Part shown: piece by piece, positions 1 through 8,284 of the stretch
Position numbering within the stretch: position 1 is the stretch's first letter
Layout: each line of letters begins with the position of its first letter
Assembly: GCA_965651265.1 (NCBI GenBank)
Contig: CBFGRV010000079.1
Coordinates: 1-13,059 of the forward strand
Reading direction: 5' to 3'
From: CBFGRV01 sp965651265
GTDB taxonomy: Bacteria > Bacteroidota > Rhodothermia > Rhodothermales > VXPQ01
Length of the DNA stretch: 13,059 nucleotides
Made by a program: the position numbers and the translations under genes
The notes under the pieces: generated by a model
Told to the model about the DNA's origin: nothing
Seen by the model: only the letters and a program-made list of their open reading frames with translations
Database searches by the model: none

Positions 1-56
1 ATGAGCATGCCGAGACACGCCGCCGCAAAGACCTGGCTGCGGTTAAAGTCGTTCAC
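1..56 (-). CDS. Start of a probable membrane transporter (MFS-like), cut by window edge
   Basis: Only the first 18 full codons are in the window. They begin at a GTG (54-56, minus strand) and stay open to the edge. The peptide reads M-N-D-F-N-R-S-Q-V-F followed by A-A-A-C-L-G-M-L. This polar start running into a small hydrophobic Ala/Gly/Leu stretch resembles the N-termini of major facilitator sugar permeases of Bacteroidota, where the first membrane helix starts right after an N-R-x-Q-x-F segment. An AGGAAG-like ribosome site lies about ten bases upstream. The gene follows the GH42-like gene on the same strand after 79 bases, so it would be the last visible gene of the glycan locus, importing the released sugar across the inner membrane. 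The start and the family are inference from a very short stretch; another membrane protein is possible. Confidence 0.4.
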   Translation of the reverse strand, partial: MNDFNRSQVFAAACLGML

Positions 57-135
57 GAGCGGTCTGCTTCCTGAGGTAAGGGCATTTCGTCGATTTGCAT
101 CTGGCGCCTCTCAGGCGCTCTGCGTTGGCCGCACA

Positions 136-2550
136 TTATCGCGGCCGGAGGTGCCATACCTCTACCTGCTTTCTCGGAAGCCGAACGTCCATCGACAGCA
201 TCGCGCCCGAATTTCGAACGACATTGGTCCTGCCGGAGGTGAGCTCTGTCATTTCGAGCCGATTTACTCCGTTAAGGTCCAGATACTCGAGATCCAGCTC
301 GATGGTTATGTTCTGGGGCGCCTCATCGTGGTTTATGAGGAAGAGAATGTGCTCGTTGGTGCCTTTCCTCCGGTGGAGGCGGGCAGTGAAGGACTCACGT
401 CCATTGGCGCCCGTTACCTGAATGGGTCGTCCCACACCGGCCCACGAAACTAGCCCATCTAGCAGCGATTCATTGGCTTCGGCCGCTCGTTCCAGTGTTT
501 GATTTGCGAGCCCCAGGAAGCTGCCTACGAAGATCGCCTCGCCCTCTCCGTAGGCGTATCTCGTCATGGCGGGAGCACCGTTGGCAAAAGTGGCAAGCAC
601 TGTCACGTCTTCATTCAGGGGCTCCAGGATTTCTTCGAAATACGCACCCACGACATCCCCCCCATGCAGCGCCTCCGCTCCGAGTTCGCCGCCACCTTGT
701 CGAGTCCGGATCGAGATGGGTTCCTCCTTCTTTCGAATCTCAGCCTCCCGGACACCGAAGAGTTCGGTGAGGCCCATCCCGGGGAGTGAGCTCGAGGCAA
801 AACCTCGCTCGTCGTTCCATGCCATTCGAGCCTCTCCGATTACTCGCCCTCCGCGCGCTACGTAATCACGAAGCCCCTCTGCCGCTTCATCCGTAAACAT
901 TAGTGACATCGGAATGATGATTAGCTTGTACTGATCAAGCTGACCTTCCTCCAGATGAAATCGATGGATGAAATCCATCGGTATGTGATTGTCGGCAAAA
1001 TATCTGTAGTATCCGATGAGCGAGTTCGTGTGCATTCTAGGAGCGGGATTATTTGACCCCAGCCCACCCGCTAGCTGCGCCAACGGATTATAAACGAGCG
1101 CCACCTCCGCGTCGATAGGATAGGAGTTGCCGAAAAGTGCACCATGCTCAGTAATTACTGAGGCGATTTTTCCTGTCGAGCGTGCACGATCCGGAATGGT
1201 TCCGTCCACGTTCGTCAGCCCATAACCTCCGGATTCGTATCCGGATGACATCGGCTTGTAGGCATAGATGTGCACTCCCTTCGCGCCACCTGCAATCACT
1301 GTCCAGAGCCACTCTCTTTGATCATCGGCTGTAACAGGATCGCTGATGGTCAAACCGATCGTGCCAAATCCAGACTGAAACTCACCCACCTGAAATCCCC
1401 CACGCAGCTTGTTCGCACTGTAGGCGAAATCGGCCAACGTTCGCATCTGCCACGTCTGGTAGTGGCGCGATGGATCGTTGTGCTTCGGGTAGAGCGACAT
1501 TCCGTAATAATCGAGCTGCTGCGAGATAAGAAAGTCGTCATTTGCCGACCGCCCATTGAACGGCGACTCGTAGAGAGAAACGGGAGAGGCATGAGAGGTA
1601 ATGATTCCACGACGATCTACCTCTCGAATCGTATCGTATCTGAACCTGACGTCTTCCTTCATCTTGTCGTAAAGAAAGAGTCGCCAATCCACATAGTCTG
1701 TGAAACTCAGAATGGTGCGAAGCCGCGGAGCTTCCACATCATCCCATTCCTCGAACGTGCGGTACCAGGAGGCATTGAGCGCCTCTATCTGGCCATCGTA
1801 TTTCCGCTTTAGCCACTCTCGAAAGCGTGCCTGCGTGTGCGGATTAAATCCGAAGTGGGCGTTGGACATCCACGGGGCACTCGCCCAGTTGATGAGATGT
1901 GGTTCGCTCCAGATGTCCCAGCCGAAATGCGCTTCCGAACGCGAAGCTACCTCCGCCGCGCGCGTCATGAATTGGCGTGCAGCCTCACGAACGCCGGGAT
2001 GGTCGATTGAATAGCCGGGGGCCGATTGGGGCTTCATTTGCTCACCGTTCTGCGCCGTGAAGTAGGCATCCGGATATTTCTTTCCAATCCAGTCCGGAGC
2101 CGAGTCCAGGTACAGCTGGATGAATACTCGAAGGCCGACTTCTTCCGCCAATTCCAGGAGCAGCTCGAGATTGCGGAAATCATAGTGGCCTTCTCTCGGC
2201 TCGCACTTTGACCACTCGACCCAGGTCCGGACCGTATTGTAGCCGAGATCCTTTATTTGCCTAAGGTCGGTAAGCCATTCTTCACGCGAGGTGGGCGTAA
2301 TCTTCGAAAGCATCGGCGCCCTGGCATTACCACCGCTGTACCAGACGGAGATGGGCACGAAATCACCCACGTCGATGGTGCCTGGTTCGATGTATGTTGC
2401 CCCGCGACTCGATACACTCTGCCCCCCCGCCCGTGACGGCAATAAACAAGCAACTGACAGAGCGATGATGACTCCCGGCAACCATCGGCCAAGTAAACCG
2501 AGTGCTTCGATTCGAGGAAAAGCACTGATTGATGAGGAAGAAGGGTACAT
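136..2550 (-). CDS. Exported GH42-like beta-galactosidase (clan GH-A)
   Basis: An 804-residue glycoside hydrolase, most like family GH42, predicted to cleave terminal beta-galactosides outside the cytoplasm. The ATG at 2550 is chosen because a perfect AGGAGG lies five bases upstream and a signal peptide follows directly (hydrophobic residues about 24-37, possible cleavage after A-G-G at 41-43). The frame stays open 78 codons further upstream into susD, but that stretch is not needed. A TIM-barrel spans about residues 60-470: the acid/base is probably Glu216 in W-S-E-P-H (214-218), and the nucleophile Glu390 in Q-V-G-E-F-Q-S-G (387-394). A trimerisation-type domain (GH42M-like) follows at about 480-700, beginning A-E-V-A-L-V-Y-N, then a small C-terminal beta domain to 804. 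Oddly, the residue before the acid/base Glu is Ser, where clan GH-A usually has Asn. Cys35 sits in the hydrophobic core, but S-V-A-C is a poor lipobox, so lipid anchoring is uncertain. The gene lies 53 bases after susD and is very likely co-transcribed. The exact substrate is not readable from sequence. Confidence 0.85.
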   Translation of the reverse strand: MYPSSSSISAFPRIEALGLLGRWLPGVIIALSVACLLPSRAGGQSVSSRGATYIEPGTIDVGDFVPISVWYSGGNARAPMLSKITPTSREEWLTDLRQIKDLGYNTVRTWVEWSKCEPREGHYDFRNLELLLELAEEVGLRVFIQLYLDSAPDWIGKKYPDAYFTAQNGEQMKPQSAPGYSIDHPGVREAARQFMTRAAEVASRSEAHFGWDIWSEPHLINWASAPWMSNAHFGFNPHTQARFREWLKRKYDGQIEALNASWYRTFEEWDDVEAPRLRTILSFTDYVDWRLFLYDKMKEDVRFRYDTIREVDRRGIITSHASPVSLYESPFNGRSANDDFLISQQLDYYGMSLYPKHNDPSRHYQTWQMRTLADFAYSANKLRGGFQVGEFQSGFGTIGLTISDPVTADDQREWLWTVIAGGAKGVHIYAYKPMSSGYESGGYGLTNVDGTIPDRARSTGKIASVITEHGALFGNSYPIDAEVALVYNPLAQLAGGLGSNNPAPRMHTNSLIGYYRYFADNHIPMDFIHRFHLEEGQLDQYKLIIIPMSLMFTDEAAEGLRDYVARGGRVIGEARMAWNDERGFASSSLPGMGLTELFGVREAEIRKKEEPISIRTRQGGGELGAEALHGGDVVGAYFEEILEPLNEDVTVLATFANGAPAMTRYAYGEGEAIFVGSFLGLANQTLERAAEANESLLDGLVSWAGVGRPIQVTGANGRESFTARLHRRKGTNEHILFLINHDEAPQNITIELDLEYLDLNGVNRLEMTELTSGRTNVVRNSGAMLSMDVRLPRKQVEVWHLRPR

Positions 2551-2555
2551 GAAAT

Positions 2556-2561
2556 CCTCCT
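2556..2561 (-). promoter_or_regulatory. Ribosome binding site of the GH42-like gene
   Basis: AGGAGG on the minus strand, five bases before the ATG at 2550. It is the best ribosome site in the window and fixes the start of the glycosidase 78 codons inside the longest open frame. It also shows that the glycosidase is translated independently of susD. Confidence 0.8.
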
Positions 2562-2603
2562 GTAAGCTTGTCACGAGCAGATTCGCATTGATGATTAGAG
2601 CCC

Positions 2604-4487
2604 TCAGTATCCAGGGTTTTGTTTGAGCACGGGGACGCCGCCAACAGCGCTCAGGTCGATCTGCCGCTGCGGAATCGGGTAGTACTCGTTTTTCCCTGAC
2701 ATGAAAGAGCCGCCGCGCACGTCGGGATATAACGAGCCTTCGTAAGCGAAATAGGCATTGAGCTTCTCCTGGGCCTCTCCCCAACGAACCAGATCAAAAA
2801 ATCGATGGCCTTCCATCGCCAACTCGAGCTTTCGCTCGAAGTGGACGGCTTCGCGAGCAGCTGATTGCGAAGCAAAGGCCGGGTGACTGGCCGGGTAGGG
2901 CTCGATGTCGTAGTTGAGTACCGGGTCCGGGTACTCCTGCCAGTTGTTGATGTTGGACGCCTCTCCCTGCAGCAGCACGAACGTTGAATTGCGATCGGTC
3001 CGAACGACCCACTCCCCGGGTGCAGCGCCCGAACTGAGCATGGCCGCCTCGTTGTCGACTACTGCCTCGGCATAGTCCACATTCAGCGCGTTCGATACCC
3101 ATCCATCCGGATTGGCCGCCCGTTCTCGGACGCGATTCACGAGCATCCGGGCTCGATCGAGGTTGCCCAGCTCGACCTCCGCCTCAGCCGCCATCAGCAG
3201 CACGTCGGCGAATCGAATGACGACGTAGTTGATGGCCGTCCCGGGGGCATATGAGTGTCCGTCATAGTAGAGGTCAGAAGTCGCCTGCCACCATATGTGC
3301 TTCTTCCCGTGATACGGTCCGGCGTATTGCTGATTTCGGATCCACACTTTTCCAGGAAATGGCCCCCAGTCGTGATAGGGCACTCCGCGGCGCCCGACCG
3401 TCCAATCAAGCCTCGGATCCAGGGATCCGGCGTACACCTCGAATTTCTGGTTTGAATCGACGTCCTGATCGCTGGTGACCATCTCGTCGTTGTAACCGTT
3501 CGGGATGGGCAGACCGTCTTGCGTGCGATAGGAGTTCACGAGATCCTGCGTGGGCTGGAAGAAGCCGCAGCATCGGAAGGGACCGCCGAATGGGAAATTG
3601 AGCATATCCCCCATGTTGGCATGAGAAATCGTGCCCGTCCCATCGTTAGCGGTCATCTGGATCGCGAATACGGACTCCTGATTGTTCTTGAATGCCGCGT
3701 CGAAATTATCCTTGTAGCGAGACATGAGGTCGTAGGGCAGACCATTCGAAGTTCGACCCTGCGATATGACCTGATCGAAGAGCGTCTTGGCCTCGCTCCA
3801 TTTTTTCTGGTAGACGTAGGCCTTAGCGAGATACGCGGCTGCCGCCCATCGATTCGCTCGCCCTACCTGAGGCTGGGTCTCAGGAAGGTTTTCCATCGCG
3901 TACTGGAAGTCCGCCTCGATTCTCGGCCAGACATCCTCCTCGTTCGGTTGATTGAAATCCGTCGTGTTCTCGTCAATCCACGGCACGCGATTGAACATCT
4001 TCTTCAAGTCGAAATAGTAGTGGCCTCGAAGGAAGCGCGCCTCGCCAGCAGCTGCAGCCATCTCACCTTCCGACATGTCCTCGACACCGCGGAGCACCTT
4101 CAGCACCGCGTTCGAGCGTGAAATGCCTTCGTAGTTGGCGCGCCACTTCTGATCGAAGAACGCGATGGTCGGGTCGTGTCGGAAGGTCGCGATCAGATCG
4201 ATAGCCGACTGGTCGCCGGATTCACTACCTTTATGGGCATCACCTCCGGCTACGCTACCGTAGATCCAGTTGCTCGGGGATACTCCCCAGCTGCCTGAGC
4301 CGAGAGACTGTCCGTCCAGAGCAGCATAGGCACCCACCAGAAGTGCATCGATTCCGTGCCGGTTCGCCAGGACCTCCTCGTTCAAGGACCCCGTGGGCGG
4401 ATTATCCAGAACGGCGTCGCATCCAAACGCCAGCACGGCGACCAGCGCGGCGGTGGTCCAGGACGTGGCTGTTTTTATCGTGGTCAT
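2604..4487 (-). CDS. SusD/RagB family outer-membrane glycan-binding lipoprotein
   Basis: A 627-residue SusD-type protein, within the usual family length. It sits on the outer leaflet as a lid over its SusC partner and binds the incoming glycan. The N-terminus is a lipoprotein signal: hydrophobic residues 12-21, then L-A-F-G-C with Cys23 as the lipidated residue. The helical TPR-like core carries the family motif A-R-F-L-R-G-H-Y-Y-F-D-L at 150-161. The C-terminal SusD/RagB block is typical, with R-K-L-E-L-A-M-E-G-H-R-F-F-D-L-V-R-W-G at 552-570, Y-P-I-P-Q-R-Q-I-D-L at 603-612 and L-K-Q-N-P-G-Y at the very end. A GAGG ribosome site lies five bases before the ATG. The gene begins 25 bases after the susC stop, the standard paired order. 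The ligand cannot be read from sequence; the adjacent GH42-like enzyme suggests a beta-galactose-containing glycan. Confidence 0.95.
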   Translation of the reverse strand: MTTIKTATSWTTAALVAVLAFGCDAVLDNPPTGSLNEEVLANRHGIDALLVGAYAALDGQSLGSGSWGVSPSNWIYGSVAGGDAHKGSESGDQSAIDLIATFRHDPTIAFFDQKWRANYEGISRSNAVLKVLRGVEDMSEGEMAAAAGEARFLRGHYYFDLKKMFNRVPWIDENTTDFNQPNEEDVWPRIEADFQYAMENLPETQPQVGRANRWAAAAYLAKAYVYQKKWSEAKTLFDQVISQGRTSNGLPYDLMSRYKDNFDAAFKNNQESVFAIQMTANDGTGTISHANMGDMLNFPFGGPFRCCGFFQPTQDLVNSYRTQDGLPIPNGYNDEMVTSDQDVDSNQKFEVYAGSLDPRLDWTVGRRGVPYHDWGPFPGKVWIRNQQYAGPYHGKKHIWWQATSDLYYDGHSYAPGTAINYVVIRFADVLLMAAEAEVELGNLDRARMLVNRVRERAANPDGWVSNALNVDYAEAVVDNEAAMLSSGAAPGEWVVRTDRNSTFVLLQGEASNINNWQEYPDPVLNYDIEPYPASHPAFASQSAAREAVHFERKLELAMEGHRFFDLVRWGEAQEKLNAYFAYEGSLYPDVRGGSFMSGKNEYYPIPQRQIDLSAVGGVPVLKQNPGY

Positions 4488-4501
4488 GTCTGCCTCGGGA
4501 G

Positions 4502-4518
4502 TTCTGACGTTATCAGAA
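4502..4518 (-). promoter_or_regulatory. Small hairpin across the susC stop codon
   Basis: The 6-base arms TTCTGA (4502-4507) and TCAGAA (4513-4518) enclose a 5-base loop. The structure covers the susC stop (TGA directly followed by TAA) and the start of the 25-base gap to susD. There is no T run, so it is not a terminator. It could affect mRNA decay or the ratio of susC to susD product, but a stem this short may be chance. Confidence 0.2.
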
Positions 4519-7500
4519 GGAGAGATTCACACCGAACGTGTACTGGCGGACCGGTGTGTACACACCCTCGTCTATGCCGAAACCGGTCGGGTTACCGCGG
4601 CCGCCGATCTCCGGATCGATCCCGCTGTATCCCGTGATGGTAAAGAGATTGGTGCCCTGAACGTAGAGCCGCAGCCGGCGGAGGCCTGCGCGCGAAATGA
4701 GTGAGGCCGGCATCTCATATCCGAGCACTACACTCTTTAGACGAAGGTATGACCCGTCTTCAACGTAGTAGGAATTAGGAACGCCGTTTGAGCTGAAAGA
4801 GCCGGCCTGTTCCTGCCGCACGACCTTGGCGTCCGGGTTGTCCGGGGTCCACGATTCGTATAGTGCGGTGTAACTGCGCGGGCCGGGGAAGGAATTTGAG
4901 AAGTCCGTAAACCACTTCACGTTATTCCAGATCTGGGCTCCCTGAACACCATAGAGGAATAGAGAAAGGTCGATGTTCTTGTAGTTCAGGCCGAGGGTCG
5001 CTCCGTACGTAAAGTCTGGATGTGGATCGCCAAGAAAGACACGATCCTCCGGCGTGATCAGGCCGTCGCCATCGACGTCGCGGTATCGGAAGCGGCCAAG
5101 GCCCATGTCTGCCTGATAGACGGCCGATGGATTGCCGGTAGCCTGCTGGGCTGCTGCGTTGGCCTGCTGCATTTCGGTATCCGTATTCCAGAAGCCGTCG
5201 ATCTGGAATCCGTAATAGGATGAAATGGGGTGCCCTACTTCATTGCGAATGATGGCCGTTCCAAATCTCCTCGTCTCCGTCTCAAAGTATTCTTCTCCCT
5301 CCGCAATCTTTACTATCTCGTTGTTGTACGTGGTGAAGTTCAGGTTGACATCGAGACGCAGATCTGATGTCAACTGACTGATTCCTTCGAGTGATAGATC
5401 GATACCATCATTCTTGATGTGCCCAACATTCACATAGGGTGCCGTAGCCGTACCGGCCGCACCGATTAGCGCCTTGTTGTACAAAAGGTCGCGAGTATCT
5501 TTGCGATAGTAGTCGGCCGTAAGGTGGAGTCGATAGTCGAGGATCGAAAGATCGACTCCGACATTCATATTCTCGTTCTTCTCCCACTTCGCGTCCGGAT
5601 TCCCGACTCGTGCCTGGCGAAATCCGAGAACCAGATCACTGCTGGTACCTGCGATGTCGTAGAAGGACGCCGTTTGGCTCCCGCTGAACAGCGTGTAAGC
5701 ATTGTCGGTGGCGACGTTCAATTGATTTCCCATCACGCCATAACCACCGCGTAGCTTCAAGTCCGACAGCCAGGAAATGCTGTTCATGAACGACTCCTGC
5801 GAAATGCGCCACCCCGCCGTAATCGAAGGAAACCATCCATAGCGGTGTGTGCGGAACTTGGACGAGCCGTCTCGCCGAAGCGTGGTTTCGATCAAATATT
5901 TGTCGGCAAAGCTGTAATTGATGCGCCCGAATACTGAAACGAGGCCTTCGGTGCCGCGGAAGCTGCTGTTTGTTCTCTCGCCAGATCCGGTAGAGAGGTT
6001 TAAGAAATCGGGGTCGAGGATAAAATAGCTCTGCGTGGAGCCTGATAATGATCGGCTTGTCCCTTCGAATACTTCGCCTCCTAACAGCGCCTCGAAGGCA
6101 TGTGACCTACCAAAAGTATTTCGATAGGTAAGGGCGTTGGTAGCGGTCCATTCTTGGCGGTAGGTAGACGTTTCGCCGTAGGCATTTGTAACGACATTAA
6201 GCGTATTCTCATACTCCGGATATGTAATCACGCTCTGTAAACCGCTGCGTAAATCGCCACCGAAGCTAGAACGGAATGTGAGAGAAGGCAGCAGGTCGAT
6301 CTCTGCATATACATTTCCGAATAACCGGTGGACCTGATTTCTATTGTCCCGCGTGCGATGCATCTGGCCGACGGGATTCTTCGCGGCTCCAGGCGCATCC
6401 CCGTTTGTACCAGCCAGATTGCCCATGATGTCGTACACGGGAATTATGGGGTGCATTCTATATGTCATTCCTATGGCATTCTCCGAACCCTGACCTGCAC
6501 TGAGCCTGGGGTTCTGCGCTATGCTATATGACAAATTCTCCCCAACTCGCAGCCAATCCCGGATGTGAAACTGTGTATTAACGCGGGCAGTGTATCGTTC
6601 TAGATATGTATTCATCAGTGTTCCTTGCTGGTTCAAATAGTTGAACCCTAGCATGAACGAACTATTGGCCCCTCCTCCACTTATGCTAATGTTGTTGCTA
6701 CTGATTGGGGAAGTGCTGAATATCTCTTCATACCAGTTCGTTCCTTCCTTGTTAGCAGGTATTATCTGATAGAAACTATTTAGCTCCGCGGCGTCCGTAT
6801 ACAGTGGATTCACGTAGTAGAGTCGGGGATCAACGCCGGGATCGCCTTCCATCAGACCCCCCGGATTGATGTAGTCGGGTAGCCGTGGCTGCGAGCCATC
6901 TCCATAGAGTGGATGCGGACTTGGATTACCCCCTGTGTTTTGGATGGCGAGCCATTCCACTTCGGCCTGTTCCAGTGGCGATAGGAGATTCCACACATTT
7001 CCTGATGGCGGGGCCTGCCAGCCGAAATAGGAGTCGTAGTTCACCGTGAGACCACCGTCCACACGTCCACGGCGCGTCGTGATCACCACCACACCATTCG
7101 CCGCCCGCGCACCGTAAATGGAGGCCGCGCCCGCGTCCTTCATTACCTGGAGAGACTGGATGTCATTCGGGTTCAGGTCAGAGATATCCTGAGTCGGCAC
7201 TCCATCCACCACGTACAGGGGCGTGCTGTCTCCGAATGTGTTTAGCCCTCTGATGGTGACTTTGGGCTGCTCGCCGGGCTGGCCCGTCGAGCTCACGTTA
7301 ACGCCGGACGCAAGGCCTTGCATGAGATTCTCCACCATTGGCTGCGCCTGCATACTGAGATCATCGACATCTATGGTCGAGATCGAGCCCGTGACGTCTC
7401 GCCGTCGCTGTTCGCCGTACGCGACGGTGACGATCTGATCGAGCTGAATCGCTTGTTCGGAAAGTTGAAAATCGACTATCGTGATCTCACCATCGACGAC

Positions 7501-8277
7501 CTCGATGCCGCGGGCGATTCGCGTTGCGAAGCCAATGAATGAAGCCTGAACATCGTACGTGCCGGAGGACACACCTGGAATCGTATACCGACCGCTTGCA
7601 TCGGTGGAGGCACCTTGTTGCGTTCCGAGGATCACCACATTGACGCCAGGAAGCGGTTCACCGCTCAAGCTGTCCGTCACCGTGCCCATTATGGTGCCCT
7701 GCACCGCCCGCCTCGATGGGGATCGCTGAAAGAGGGTTGGGCGGGTACTTTTTCGCACGACCGAAGAGGATAATTCGGTGACATCCAGCTTAGCCTTCTC
7801 CGGCATAATGGCGAGGTGATCCGGAGGAAGTAGCTTGTACTCGAGCTCGCTCCCATGCAGCGCAGCATTCAGTACAACTTCTAGCGCCGTCTCATCGAAG
7901 TGAAGCGTCACAGGCTCGGAGAGGCGGACCAGGTCGTTGCTGTATGCGAGCTTGACCCGACTTAGTGCTGCTATCCGCTCGAGAGCGTCCCTTCGGGAAA
8001 CGTCATCGACATGAACAGAAATCTTCTGCTTGAGCAGATCGAACATCTGTTCAGAGCCGGCGATGTACGCAGGCCGTGAAGGCCTCAAAAGCTGCTCCGA
8101 CAGGAATCGTGAGCGCACGCCGCTTGCGTCTGGCACTTCAGGCATCTGGGCCCAGCTTGGATCATAGAGAAGGCAGACCAGCATGGCGCCGATGAGCATC
8201 GAATGAATCCGACGCTGCGCGGGGACCTCCGCACGGAGAGTAGAGAGTCTCGAGGACATCATGGGTTCGTGGCTCAT
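4513..8277 (-). CDS. SusC/RagA family TonB-dependent transporter with STN signalling domain
   Basis: A 1254-residue outer-membrane transporter that imports glycan fragments with energy from TonB. In order: signal peptide (residues 1-43, cleavage likely after S-W-A, before Gln44); STN domain at about 86-158, the periplasmic module that contacts a FecR-type anti-sigma factor; carboxypeptidase-regulatory-like domain at about 196-275 (G-T-V-T-D-S-L-S-G-E-P-L-P-G-V-N-V); a Ton-box-like Q-I-V-T-V-A-Y-G at 281-288; plug at about 292-402 with the SusC signature L-Y-V-V-D-G-V-P (354-361) and A-A-S-I-Y-G-A-R-A-A-N-G-V (384-396); then the barrel, ending in Y-T-F-G-V-N-L-S-F with a terminal Phe as usual for barrel assembly. 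The start lies 7 bases after the fecR stop. The STN domain, absent from most SusC proteins, together with adjacent fecR and sigma genes argues for transport-coupled signalling. Alternative starts at Met6, Met7 or Met27 cannot be excluded, because no strong ribosome site marks the first ATG. Confidence 0.95.
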   Translation of the reverse strand: MSHEPMMSSRLSTLRAEVPAQRRIHSMLIGAMLVCLLYDPSWAQMPEVPDASGVRSRFLSEQLLRPSRPAYIAGSEQMFDLLKQKISVHVDDVSRRDALERIAALSRVKLAYSNDLVRLSEPVTLHFDETALEVVLNAALHGSELEYKLLPPDHLAIMPEKAKLDVTELSSSVVRKSTRPTLFQRSPSRRAVQGTIMGTVTDSLSGEPLPGVNVVILGTQQGASTDASGRYTIPGVSSGTYDVQASFIGFATRIARGIEVVDGEITIVDFQLSEQAIQLDQIVTVAYGEQRRRDVTGSISTIDVDDLSMQAQPMVENLMQGLASGVNVSSTGQPGEQPKVTIRGLNTFGDSTPLYVVDGVPTQDISDLNPNDIQSLQVMKDAGAASIYGARAANGVVVITTRRGRVDGGLTVNYDSYFGWQAPPSGNVWNLLSPLEQAEVEWLAIQNTGGNPSPHPLYGDGSQPRLPDYINPGGLMEGDPGVDPRLYYVNPLYTDAAELNSFYQIIPANKEGTNWYEEIFSTSPISSNNISISGGGANSSFMLGFNYLNQQGTLMNTYLERYTARVNTQFHIRDWLRVGENLSYSIAQNPRLSAGQGSENAIGMTYRMHPIIPVYDIMGNLAGTNGDAPGAAKNPVGQMHRTRDNRNQVHRLFGNVYAEIDLLPSLTFRSSFGGDLRSGLQSVITYPEYENTLNVVTNAYGETSTYRQEWTATNALTYRNTFGRSHAFEALLGGEVFEGTSRSLSGSTQSYFILDPDFLNLSTGSGERTNSSFRGTEGLVSVFGRINYSFADKYLIETTLRRDGSSKFRTHRYGWFPSITAGWRISQESFMNSISWLSDLKLRGGYGVMGNQLNVATDNAYTLFSGSQTASFYDIAGTSSDLVLGFRQARVGNPDAKWEKNENMNVGVDLSILDYRLHLTADYYRKDTRDLLYNKALIGAAGTATAPYVNVGHIKNDGIDLSLEGISQLTSDLRLDVNLNFTTYNNEIVKIAEGEEYFETETRRFGTAIIRNEVGHPISSYYGFQIDGFWNTDTEMQQANAAAQQATGNPSAVYQADMGLGRFRYRDVDGDGLITPEDRVFLGDPHPDFTYGATLGLNYKNIDLSLFLYGVQGAQIWNNVKWFTDFSNSFPGPRSYTALYESWTPDNPDAKVVRQEQAGSFSSNGVPNSYYVEDGSYLRLKSVVLGYEMPASLISRAGLRRLRLYVQGTNLFTITGYSGIDPEIGGRGNPTGFGIDEGVYTPVRQYTFGVNLSF

Positions 8278-8284
8278 TCGCCGG

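Noticed and set aside
104..118. 6-bp GC hairpin (GCGCCT/AGGCGC) 17 bases after the glycosidase stop, considered as terminator
   Set aside because: The stem is short and no T run follows on the minus strand. A further gene seems to begin at 56 in the same direction.
1..453. Plus-strand open frame of 150 codons
   Set aside because: It lies mostly antisense to the glycosidase gene, has no ribosome site and shows no recognisable domain.
2551..2784. 78-codon upstream extension of the glycosidase frame
   Set aside because: It overlaps the end of susD, is Arg-rich and unlike any secretion signal. A perfect ribosome site and a signal peptide start at 2550 instead.
3519..4121. Plus-strand open frame of 200 codons antisense to susD
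   Set aside because: A shadow of the conserved SusD coding frame; its translation has no family features.
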